Assembly: GCA_964528035.1 (NCBI GenBank)
Contig: CAZGQY010000233.1
Location: 1-5,671, forward strand
Origin: CAZGQY01 sp964528035
GTDB taxonomy: Bacteria > Pseudomonadota > Gammaproteobacteria > Methylococcales > UBA1147
Length of the DNA stretch: 5,671 nt
Direction of reading: 5' to 3'
Shown here piece after piece: positions 1 to 5,671 of the stretch. Positions within the stretch are counted from its first letter, which is position 1; each line of letters opens with the position of its first letter. Under the pieces are notes generated by a model. It made no database searches. It was not told the origin of the DNA and saw only the letters and a program-made list of their open reading frames with translations. The translations under genes and the position numbers were made by a program.

Positions 1-35
1 TTTAATCATGATCTGGAAGAGAAAAATCGGATATT

Positions 36-329
36 TCAGCGAATAATGAGCAGAAGAACCTTTGGCTCGCGATTGTTCATATCATTGATATATGGTTTTG
101 CTTGGATAGGTCCTGCCAGATGCTGTTCCTCATAAGCCAAAATATCCTCCATTCGATAGACCACGCGGCCACCGATCTTCAGGAAGTGCGGCCCCCAGCC
201 AATAGCCCGCCAGCGCTCGAGGGTGCGTTGGGAAACGTCCCATCGTTCAGCGAGTTCCTTCTGATTGATGTGGTTACAGCTGAATTTCGGATGGTTCATG
301 GCTTTACTCGTCTGCGTTGTTTTCGCCAT
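36..329 (-). CDS. AlpA/excisionase-like helix-turn-helix DNA-binding protein
   Basis: Small (97-residue) putative DNA-binding protein. Residues 21-70 carry a winged helix-turn-helix of the MerR/AlpA/HTH_17 type: INQKELAERW is the first helix, DVSQRTLERWRAIG the recognition helix, and the wing has PHFLKIGGRVVYR followed by MEDILAYEEQ. That order (helix, recognition helix with RTLERWR, K-hGGRVVYR wing, ED-helix) is typical of AlpA-like regulators and phage or element excisionases, which act as transcription factors or recombination directionality factors. I chose the ATG at 327-329 because an AGGA lies 7 bases upstream. A longer reading from a TTG at 354-356 adds nine residues and lacks a better ribosome site. 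The tail after residue 72 is unremarkable and ends VLLLIIR. Downstream genes fall outside the window, and no integrase is visible, so the target is unknown. The fold call is firm; the role is inference. Confidence 0.85.
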   Translation of the reverse strand: MAKTTQTSKAMNHPKFSCNHINQKELAERWDVSQRTLERWRAIGWGPHFLKIGGRVVYRMEDILAYEEQHLAGPIQAKPYINDMNNREPKVLLLIIR

Positions 330-336
330 GAATGCT

Positions 337-340
337 TCCT
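337..340 (-). promoter_or_regulatory. Ribosome binding site of the HTH gene
   Basis: AGGA (within CAGGAAG on the minus strand) lies 7 bases before the ATG at 327-329. It decides the start in favour of this ATG over the upstream in-frame TTG at 354-356. Confidence 0.6.
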
Positions 341-503
341 GTTGCGCAGTTATCAAGTAAAGAGTGCCGTTGACGGCTGATTGATGCTGGTCAGTAGTGT
401 ATAGTCAGCATTATTCGGTTTGCGGTGTCTTTCCACCGCCACATATGAATGTGCTTTCATAATAAAATATCTTTGCAATTACTCAGTGAGTAATTTGCTG
501 AGG

Positions 504-600
504 GTGCAAGGCATTGATTATTTGGGCTTCTGCAACAAGGACGTTGCAGCAGAGCTTACACGGATGTATTCACGCGTCCCGAACAATCAATGCCTTGCAC
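504..600. repeat. Long imperfect inverted-repeat element (MITE/REP-like)
   Basis: The ends are a perfect 16-bp inverted repeat: GTGCAAGGCATTGATT at 504-519 and its reverse complement at 585-600. After one mismatch the pairing continues for about six more pairs (TTTGGG at 521-526 with CCCGAA at 578-583, including one G-T). A second hairpin sits inside, CTGCAAC at 530-536 with GTTGCAG at 543-549 and a six-base loop. The whole 97 bases could fold as one branched stem. GCTGA occurs just outside both ends (497-501 and 601-605), but two bases separate the left copy from the repeat, so a target duplication is uncertain. The interior (minus strand: CGTGAATACATCCGTGTAAG then GCTC) resembles, from memory, a dispersed repeat found in many gammaproteobacterial genomes; this was not searched. 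Fits a non-autonomous mobile repeat or REP-type element better than a terminator, because no T-run follows. Confidence 0.6.
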
Positions 601-703
601 GCTGACTACGAAAATTGCTGAGTCAATACATATCTTTTTGAAGTTTGTTGGATTTCCAGCTGTTAACACGAGCCAAGGTCCGCAGCTATTTGCCGCAAGA
701 TAG

Positions 704-808
704 TGAAGTGGCTACACTAATTCGGACACTCAACTTGACGTAAAAAACAAAAAGAGGTGTGTCAAACATGATTAAGCAAAAATCCGGTTTTTCCCGCCAG
801 AATTTCGG
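704..808 (+). mobile_element. Possible decayed left end of an IS3-family insertion sequence
   Basis: Bases 704-730 begin TGAAGTGGCTACACTAATTC and continue GGACACT. This has the layout of IS3-family terminal repeats, which start with TG and end near GGACA. About 40 bases later AAAGAGG (750-756) precedes an ATG at 768-770, and the frame reads MIKQKSGFS. A shift of frame then reads PEFR (797-808), so together they resemble the MKxKxxYSPEFR start of an IS3-family OrfA. The similarity stops after that. The intact ATG frame encodes only 37 residues (768-881) and looks non-functional. No matching right end is in the window, so at best this is a solo end left after deletion of the element body. Recognition is from pattern memory. 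Confidence 0.35.
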
Positions 809-990
809 TCCATTAAGCCGTCAAAAAAGGCGAGTCCCCATTGTCATGAGTTGCGTGCATCGTCAGCTTCCAGAAAATTAATGTGGCTTGAAGATAACGA
901 TGATTGCCGGTTCTGCGGGTTATGTTTGTAGTTCGTTACAGTTAGCAGTTCACGAAATATTTTTGTATAACTGCGTCAGATTCGTTTTGC

Positions 991-1488
991 TTAAAAGTCG
1001 ATACCAAATGACACCCAGATTCTTTGTGTATCCGTGGCAAAGTTTCGAGCAAAATAGTTGGCGTATTTGAAGAGTAATGTATAGTGTCCGGCGAATTTTT
1101 TTACCGCTAATGCGTCGATTTCGTGGCCATAATCAATACCTCCAACGGCAGAGTTAAACTGATGGTACACGGCCATTAATTTTACGCCATAAAATCGGCT
1201 GGAAAGGACACCATAAAGATCCTGGATACCCTGCGGGGGCGTTGCGAGAAATTTATCAGCCCAACCATTAAAGGCATGATTGATACCCAGCGGTGTTCTA
1301 AAACCGACATTATTATCAGAACCCAGCTGCTCCCAGCCTATTTTACCGGTCAGGTCGGTGAAGCCCCAGCCAATTTTTGGAATTTTAAAGCCGACGATGA
1401 AGTGCAGATAGTTTACATTGTAGCGATTGGGGTTGTTCTGATAGTCTCTCTGATAGGAATATTCGCTGGTGTATAGAGCTTTTAGGTT
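991..1488 (-). pseudogene. 3' remnant of an alginate-export-type outer-membrane porin gene
   Basis: The frame is open for 165 codons up to a stop (TAA, bases 1489-1491) and contains no start codon before M at 1174-1176. The translation alternates polar and hydrophobic residues like beta-strands and ends in ...RIWVSFGIDF, the terminal-Phe signature of outer-membrane barrels. It carries landmarks I know from the C-terminal part of alginate-export (AlgE-like) porins: LYTSEYSYQRDYQNNP near its start, GKIGWEQLGSDNNVGFRTPL, HAFNGWADKFLATPPQG at about 1228-1278, then YGHEIDALAVKKF and FKYANYFA with TDTQR. Such proteins are usually well over 400 residues, so more than half the gene is missing. The same frame stays open again beyond the stop to about 1553 (reading TYTETDRETKDYRH), so part of the loss could be a nonsense mutation, but the PKD gene terminator at 1556-1591 bounds it. 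Not expected to be functional. Confidence 0.8.
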
Positions 1489-1555
1489 TTAGTGTCGGTA
1501 ATCTTTCGTTTCTCTGTCTGTTTCAGTATAGGTGGTTAAGAGATAGGTTAGCAAT

Positions 1556-1591
1556 AAAAAAGGGCCATCCTCTTTTTAAAGGTTGGCCCTT
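1556..1591 (-). terminator. Rho-independent terminator of the PKD protein gene
   Basis: On the minus strand an 11-base stem (AAGGGCCAACC with GGATGGCCCTT, one mismatch) closes a 10-base AT-rich loop and is followed by a run of T ending at 1556. It lies about 75 bases after the stop codon of the large gene and is oriented to end its transcript. It also separates that gene from the porin remnant. Confidence 0.85.
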
Positions 1592-1664
1592 GGTTGTAAA
1601 AAATATTAATGGTTTATGCTAAGGATCTCCGTTTGAAAATGGCAAACGATTATCTTTGGTTAAC

Positions 1665-4600
1665 CTATGTCAATTTACTCAATTTTTCGCTAATCCTGTT
1701 TAATTTCCTTATTTTTTTGTTGATTCGCTTTCTTTTTTCGGCCAGCTTACGTAGAGATTTACGTAATCGAACACATCTCTTTTCGTCAGGCACCTTGCAC
1801 ATGCTTTTGACTTTAGATTTCGCATAACGAATTCGGTCTCTAATTTTGTCCATGCGGCTAAGACTGGAGTCCTTTAATTTTGCAATTAATAGCATTTTAG
1901 CTTTTATAGCTTCCAATCTGGCGCGTTTCTCATCCTTGGCTTTGTCGGCGTCATTATCAGATTCGTCTGCATCATGCTCATCGTCATTGTCATTATCGGA
2001 ATCCTTGGAAACAACCATGACATACTGACTTTTGGCGGCCAATATAGAACCGTTGGATCCAAGAATATTTGCGTAGACCTTATGCTTACCGCTCATGCCT
2101 GTTCGGTACTTCAGTTCGAATTCCAGTTCTTTCTTCAGGTTATAGGATTTTTCCATCAGATTCATCTTACTACCATCGGGCTTTTCGATGCCGACCTCAA
2201 GTAGTACCGGTATCCGCTCGTCTTTCTCCATTTCACTGCGATCAAGGCGGGCTTTACCATGGATTTCTATGGGTTTTCCAACCTTCTCAACCGTTTTGGG
2301 TTCTACTTTCAATCTTAGTGAAATATTGACAGCAGGTGGTGGAGTGATATTTTTAGCAGTAACAACTACAGAGTCAGGAGCACTGTCAATCAGACCATCA
2401 TTGACAATAAACTGGACGATATAATCTCCAGGCATATCCGCAACAAAAGTCGGCATGGCTCCAGATGTATCGGACAATACCGCCGTACTGCCTGCGGGTT
2501 TGGACGTGAATGAGCAACGATAGCTCAGTGGGTCATTGTCCGCATCGCTTGAAGCACTGCTGTCGAGCGTGACTGTATCGCCCTGATTGACCGACTGGTT
2601 CGGCCCTGCATTCGCAACCGGTATAGTATTACCGCTTGCTGCATGGATGACGACAGAATCTGCTGCACTGTCGACCGTACCGTCGTTGACAATCAGCTGA
2701 GCGACATAGTCCCCGGCCACATCGGCAACAAAGCTTGGCATTGCAAGGCTAGGATCAGACAAACCGGCGGTACTGCCCGCAGGTTTGGAAGTGATCGACC
2801 AACTGTAGGTCAGCGGGTCACTGTCTGCATCGTTTGAAGCACTGCCGTCCAGAGTCACCGTATCGCCTTCTGCAACCGACTGATCCGGCCCTGCATTGGC
2901 GATTGGTGCAGTATTGCCGTTTGCTGCATGGATTACCACAGAGTCTGCGGCGCTGTCGATCATACCGTCGTTAACGATGAACTGAGCCACATAGTCTCCG
3001 GCCACATCTGCAACAAAGGTCGGCATTGCCGCGGTTGAATCAGACAAACTGGCGGCACTACCCGCAGGTTTGGAAGTGATCGACCAGCTGTAGGTCAGCG
3101 GGTCACTGTCGGCATCGCTTGAAGCACTGCCGTCCAGAGTCACCGTATCGCCTTCTGCAACCGACTGATCCGGCCCTGCATGAGCAACCGGTACAGTATT
3201 ACCGCTCGCTGCATGGATGACCACAGAGTCTGTAGCACTGTCGACCATACCATCATTGACGATCAGCTGAGCCACATAGTCCCCGGCCACATCGGCAACA
3301 AAGCTTGGCATTGCAGCAGTCGTATTAGACAAGCTGGCGCTACTGCCCCCAGGTTTAGAGGTGATTGACCAACTGTAGGTGAGTGGGTCACTGTCCGCAT
3401 CGCTTGAACCGCTGCTGTCGAGTGTCACCGTATCGCCTTCTGCAACCGACTGATCCGGCCCGGCATTAGCGATGGGCGCGGCGTTACCGTTGGCTGCACG
3501 GATGACGACAGAGTCTGCGGCACTGTCGACCGTACCATCGTTGACAATGAGTTGGGCCACATAGTCTCCGGCCACATCGGCAACAAAGCTCGGCATTGCA
3601 GCAGTCGTATCAGACAAACTGGCACTACTGCTCGCAGGTTTGGAGGTGATTGACCAACTGTAGGTGAGTGGATCACTGTCCACGTCGCTTGAACCACTGC
3701 TGTCGAGCGTAACCGTATCGCCAGTGGCCACCGATTGATCCGGTCCGGCATTGGCTATTGGCGCAGTGTTTCCGTGCGCTGTGTGAACCACTACGGTATC
3801 GGCTGCACTGTCGATCATGCCATCGTTGACGATAAGCTGAGCGATATAATCCCCGGCGACATCGGCTGTGAAAGTGGGCATTACCGTCCTTGGATCAGCC
3901 AAACTGGCAGCACTGCCCGCAGGTTTGGACGTGATTGACCAACTGTAGGTGAGCGGGTCACTGTCGACATCGCTAGAGCCACTGCCGTCAAGTGTGACTG
4001 TATCGCCCGTTGTAACAGACTGGTCAGATCCTGCGTTGGCCACCGGTGCAGTATTTCCAACGCTGGCAGTAATAGTAACACTGTCTGCGGGACTGTTCTC
4101 GGTTCCGTCGTTGACCACCAAATCGGCTGAGTAGACGCCCGCGACATCTGCAAGGAAAGTTGGCATGACTGCACCTGGATCAGATAAAGTCGCACTACTT
4201 CCAGCAGGTCTGTTCAGGATCCAGCTATATGAGAGTGTGTTACCGTCTGCATCGCTGGAACCACTGCCGTCTAACGTCACTGCATCACCTGCCGTAACCG
4301 GCTGATCCGGCCCTGCGTTGGCGATAGGTGCTGTGTTTCCGGGGCCGGCAGTTATCAAGACACTGTCGACACCACTGTTATCGGTACCGTCATTGACCAT
4401 CAGGTCAGCGCTGTAAATACCCGCAACATCCGCTGTAAACGTTGGCATTACCGCAGTGGCATCCGATAAGGTTGCAGTGCTTCCCGCAGGTGTGATTAAT
4501 GTCCAGCTGTAAGTCAGCGGATCGCTGTCTGCATCGGAAGAAGCACTTCCATTCAGTGGGACCAAATCGCCGGCTGTGACCGTTTGGTCTATTCCTGCAT

Positions 4601-5300
4601 TGGCGATTGGTGGAGTGTTGACGAAACATGTATTGGTTGGGCTGGCTGCATTGTCATCACAATCAAGGGTTATCCCCGGTGCAGGACAGGTATTCGAGAA
4701 AAAGCCATCGTTATCGTTATCGTTACAGGCATAGAAGCTGAAATTAGCGTGGACTTCGCCGTGGGGTGGTGAAGAGAAGCCCCAAGCGGCAGATGGAGGG
4801 CCGGATGTGCCGGAGCCTCGATTGGCCGCTTTCCAATTAGTGAGTCCAACCGTTGCCGGTGCGGTTACTGTCAGAGAAGAAGGTCCCTGCGAGATTCTTG
4901 CATCCATACCGGGGAATAGTTCCGTACCGGCTGAATTCAAAATGGCAACTCGAATCTGGCCTTTTATACCTTTTGAGTTTCCTCCATTGATATTAACCGC
5001 CATCTGGCTGCCGGTTGCCACAACAGACTGAGCTGAAGCAGAAAAGTTGATTGTACCGCCAGAGAATTTCGGTTTAACCTGGGTGGCATGTTCATGGCAA
5101 GATGAACATTGATCATTATTAGCGATCGGCGGAAAAAAAGTACTGGTTGGAGTATGGCAGTTACTGCAACCGTTGCTAGAAAAGAAATTTGGAAGGGCGA
5201 GCACATTCGGTGCCCACAGTGAAAGCGCGGGTACAATAATCATCATTGCTGCCAGCAGGTTTTGAGACAATGACCTGTACGGTCGTTGATGAATGTTCAT
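1665..5300 (-). CDS. Exported di-haem-motif protein with eight PKD-like repeats and an acidic/basic tail
   Basis: 1211 residues. A Sec signal peptide covers about 1-35 (hydrophobic 15-30, probable cleavage after VLA). Two CXXCH c-haem motifs follow at 45-49 (CSNCH) and 65-69 (CSSCH); His71, His180 and His184 are possible distal ligands. Residues 74-190 look like a beta-sandwich. Residues 192-225 (DNDNDGF, then DCDDN, flanked by Cys) match the putative metal-binding motif first known from MopE. Eight PKD/Ig-like repeats begin at 231, 325, 419, 514, 609, 704, 799 and 894, each with PxANAGxDQ, SSDxDxxxLxYSW and VNDG. Residues 991-1098 form another beta domain, 1100-1124 are strongly acidic, and 1125-1211 are very basic and helical-looking, with Cys1168 and Cys1176. 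There is no membrane anchor or sorting signal at the C-terminus. Likely periplasmic, surface-bound or secreted; adhesion or electron transfer are inferences only. GGAG precedes the start by 9 bases. Appears to be a single-gene transcript. Confidence 0.93.
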   Translation of the reverse strand: MNIHQRPYRSLSQNLLAAMMIIVPALSLWAPNVLALPNFFSSNGCSNCHTPTSTFFPPIANNDQCSSCHEHATQVKPKFSGGTINFSASAQSVVATGSQMAVNINGGNSKGIKGQIRVAILNSAGTELFPGMDARISQGPSSLTVTAPATVGLTNWKAANRGSGTSGPPSAAWGFSSPPHGEVHANFSFYACNDNDNDGFFSNTCPAPGITLDCDDNAASPTNTCFVNTPPIANAGIDQTVTAGDLVPLNGSASSDADSDPLTYSWTLITPAGSTATLSDATAVMPTFTADVAGIYSADLMVNDGTDNSGVDSVLITAGPGNTAPIANAGPDQPVTAGDAVTLDGSGSSDADGNTLSYSWILNRPAGSSATLSDPGAVMPTFLADVAGVYSADLVVNDGTENSPADSVTITASVGNTAPVANAGSDQSVTTGDTVTLDGSGSSDVDSDPLTYSWSITSKPAGSAASLADPRTVMPTFTADVAGDYIAQLIVNDGMIDSAADTVVVHTAHGNTAPIANAGPDQSVATGDTVTLDSSGSSDVDSDPLTYSWSITSKPASSSASLSDTTAAMPSFVADVAGDYVAQLIVNDGTVDSAADSVVIRAANGNAAPIANAGPDQSVAEGDTVTLDSSGSSDADSDPLTYSWSITSKPGGSSASLSNTTAAMPSFVADVAGDYVAQLIVNDGMVDSATDSVVIHAASGNTVPVAHAGPDQSVAEGDTVTLDGSASSDADSDPLTYSWSITSKPAGSAASLSDSTAAMPTFVADVAGDYVAQFIVNDGMIDSAADSVVIHAANGNTAPIANAGPDQSVAEGDTVTLDGSASNDADSDPLTYSWSITSKPAGSTAGLSDPSLAMPSFVADVAGDYVAQLIVNDGTVDSAADSVVIHAASGNTIPVANAGPNQSVNQGDTVTLDSSASSDADNDPLSYRCSFTSKPAGSTAVLSDTSGAMPTFVADMPGDYIVQFIVNDGLIDSAPDSVVVTAKNITPPPAVNISLRLKVEPKTVEKVGKPIEIHGKARLDRSEMEKDERIPVLLEVGIEKPDGSKMNLMEKSYNLKKELEFELKYRTGMSGKHKVYANILGSNGSILAAKSQYVMVVSKDSDNDNDDEHDADESDNDADKAKDEKRARLEAIKAKMLLIAKLKDSSLSRMDKIRDRIRYAKSKVKSMCKVPDEKRCVRLRKSLRKLAEKRKRINKKIRKLNRISEKLSKLT
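2346..4610 (-). repeat. Tandem array of eight 282-285 bp PKD repeats
   Basis: Inside the large gene, units start (coding direction) at 4610, 4328, 4046, 3761, 3476, 3191, 2906 and 2621. The first two are 282 bp and of one subtype (YSADLxVNDG, no SITSKP). The next five are 285 bp with SITSKP and AQxIVNDG. The eighth is a diverged copy of the second subtype. Units six and seven are nearly identical at DNA level: 2781-2896 and 3066-3181 differ at 3 of 116 bases. The DxDxD pattern after SS in each unit (for example DADSDPLTYSW) is a plausible calcium site, by analogy with PKD and cadherin-like domains. Confidence 0.9.
4626..4727 (-). other. MopE-type metal-binding motif coding segment
   Basis: Residues 192-225 of the large protein: Cys192, DNDNDGF (194-200), Cys205, DCDDN (213-217) and Cys225. 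The D-x-D-x-DG followed by DCDD arrangement is the Pfam 'putative metal-binding motif' (MopE family), usually assumed to bind calcium; MopE itself also binds copper through residues elsewhere. It links the haem-bearing N-terminal part to the PKD stalk. Confidence 0.65.
5094..5168 (-). other. Two CXXCH c-type haem-binding motifs
   Basis: CSNCH is encoded at 5154-5168 and CSSCH at 5094-5108, 20 residues apart, directly after the signal peptide. Both Cys pairs and the proximal His are intact, so the export signal and motifs together fit covalent haem attachment in the periplasm. The second motif reads CSSCHEH, giving a nearby extra His. Confidence 0.75.
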
Positions 5301-5309
5301 TGATTAGTT

Positions 5310-5313
5310 CTCC
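5310..5313 (-). promoter_or_regulatory. Ribosome binding site of the PKD protein gene
   Basis: GGAG (in TTTGGAGAAC on the minus strand) lies 9 bases before the ATG at 5298-5300. It supports that start, which also gives a complete signal peptide. Confidence 0.75.
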
Positions 5314-5441
5314 AAATGTGAGTTGCTCGAAACAAAATGAAATATTTAATCCTGTGATGCGTTTAAATAATCGATATTTCTGTTCTATCTTTATATGTGA
5401 TATCGCAATATATGTTTTTTCTGAAACAATCATTCCTGTTA

Positions 5442-5470
5442 TTTATATTCGATATACAATTTATACCCAA
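5442..5470 (-). promoter_or_regulatory. Candidate sigma-70 promoter of the PKD protein gene
   Basis: On the minus strand TTGGGT (5465-5470) and TATAAA (5442-5447) are spaced by exactly 17 bases. The -10 box matches consensus at five of six bases, the -35 at only three. Transcription would start near 5435, leaving a leader of about 135 bases. The region is so AT-rich that other -10-like sites exist. Confidence 0.4.
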
Positions 5471-5478
5471 TATTGGGT
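5465..5478. promoter_or_regulatory. Perfect 14-bp palindrome, possible operator
   Basis: ACCCAATATTGGGT is its own reverse complement and overlaps the candidate -35 box of the large gene. A dimeric repressor bound there would block that promoter. No regulator for it is identifiable in the window. Confidence 0.4.
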
Positions 5479-5619
5479 TTTAATGTTGTGACGTGAATCG
5501 CAAAAATTTAATTTCGATAAAAATGGAGGTGAAAATTATCGACAGTGAGGTTGGCTACGTGGGGATCGTTAGGTAGATATTTATCTGATGAATGAGGATA
5601 TTTGGTTTTTAATCACCCG

Positions 5620-5654
5620 CTAACCGCCATGGAGAGTGAAACGAAGGCGGTTAG
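5620..5654. repeat. GC-rich hairpin with 9-bp perfect stem
   Basis: CTAACCGCC (5620-5628) and GGCGGTTAG (5646-5654) pair perfectly around a 17-base loop. No T-run follows on either strand, so it is not a clear intrinsic terminator. It may be part of a structured element or repeat continuing beyond the right edge. Confidence 0.5.
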
Positions 5655-5671
5655 TCCCCGGTAGCGATCAG

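Larger units (their letters stand above)
357..990. other. Gene-poor stretch with repeat and IS debris
   Basis: I see no convincing gene in these roughly 630 bases. Short open frames exist (for example 420-605 and 888-1070, plus strand) but they have no recognisable motifs, and the first runs through an inverted repeat. The stretch contains the 504-600 inverted-repeat element and the IS3-like end at 704-808, described separately. The promoter of the HTH gene should lie in 357-480; I could not pick a convincing -35/-10 pair there. Confidence 0.6.
5301..5671. other. AT-rich upstream intergenic region
   Basis: No gene is supported here. It holds the ribosome site, a leader of about 135 bases and a promoter candidate for the large gene, a perfect palindrome (5465-5478), a short open frame of 17 codons on the plus strand (5523-5576) without a ribosome site, and a hairpin (5620-5654). 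Confidence 0.6.

Noticed and set aside
384..411. ATGCTG/CAGCAT inverted repeat as an operator for the HTH gene
   Set aside because: Only 6 bases per arm with a 16-base gap and no convincing promoter around it; easily chance.
504..600. Integron attC site
   Set aside because: The outer ends lack the RYYYAAC/GTTRRRY core boxes, and CTGCAAC/GTTGCAG inside does not match them; no integrase or cassette structure is visible.
420..605. Plus-strand 61-codon open frame
   Set aside because: It runs through the inverted-repeat element, has no ribosome site and no recognisable motif.
1974..3938. Plus-strand open frames opposite the large gene
   Set aside because: They repeat with the 285-bp period and simply mirror the conserved coding strand; no ribosome sites or family motifs.
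3425..4195. Minus-strand open frames of 104 and 108 codons inside the repeat array (3881-4195, 3425-3751)
   Set aside because: They are out-of-frame shadows of the PKD repeats: the array keeps alternative frames open periodically and their composition shows no domain.
2346..4610. CRISPR-like regular repetition
   Set aside because: The 285-bp period is an in-frame protein repeat array, not short direct repeats with unique spacers.
5620..5654. Intrinsic terminator
   Set aside because: The stem is good, but neither strand has a T-run after it, and no gene ends nearby in the window.

Overview
The window looks like an accessory or decaying part of a proteobacterial chromosome. I would guess a gammaproteobacterium, possibly a methanotroph or a related organism. 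This rests on family resemblance only: a MopE-type metal-binding motif, an alginate-export-type porin fragment and an AlpA-like helix-turn-helix protein. No sequence here gives a taxonomic proof. All recognisable genes lie on the minus strand.

Right to left (the direction of transcription): positions 5301-5671 are non-coding and AT-rich, with a candidate promoter, a 14-bp perfect palindrome over its -35 region and a GC-rich hairpin near the right edge. Positions 1665-5300 hold one very large gene for an exported 1211-residue protein. Its parts, in order, are a signal peptide, two CXXCH haem-binding motifs, a beta-rich region, a Cys/Asp-rich metal-binding motif, eight PKD/Ig-like repeats of 94-95 residues, another beta domain, an acidic tract, and a very basic, probably helical tail with two cysteines. 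A rho-independent terminator (1556-1591) closes this unit.

Positions 991-1488 hold the last 165 codons of a beta-barrel porin of the alginate-export type. The fragment has no start codon or upstream gene body, so it is a remnant. Positions 357-990 contain no convincing gene. They do hold a long imperfect inverted-repeat element (504-600) and what looks like the decayed left end of an IS3-family insertion sequence (704-808). Positions 36-329 encode a small helix-turn-helix protein of the AlpA/excisionase type, usually found in mobile or accessory DNA.

Only two genes look intact, the PKD protein and the HTH protein, and nothing shows that they act together. The stretch between them (about 1.3 kb) is a graveyard of a porin fragment, repeats and IS debris. 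The most interesting object is the large haem- and metal-motif PKD protein with its odd acidic-then-basic tail. I see no CRISPR array, tRNA, rRNA or recognisable defence system.
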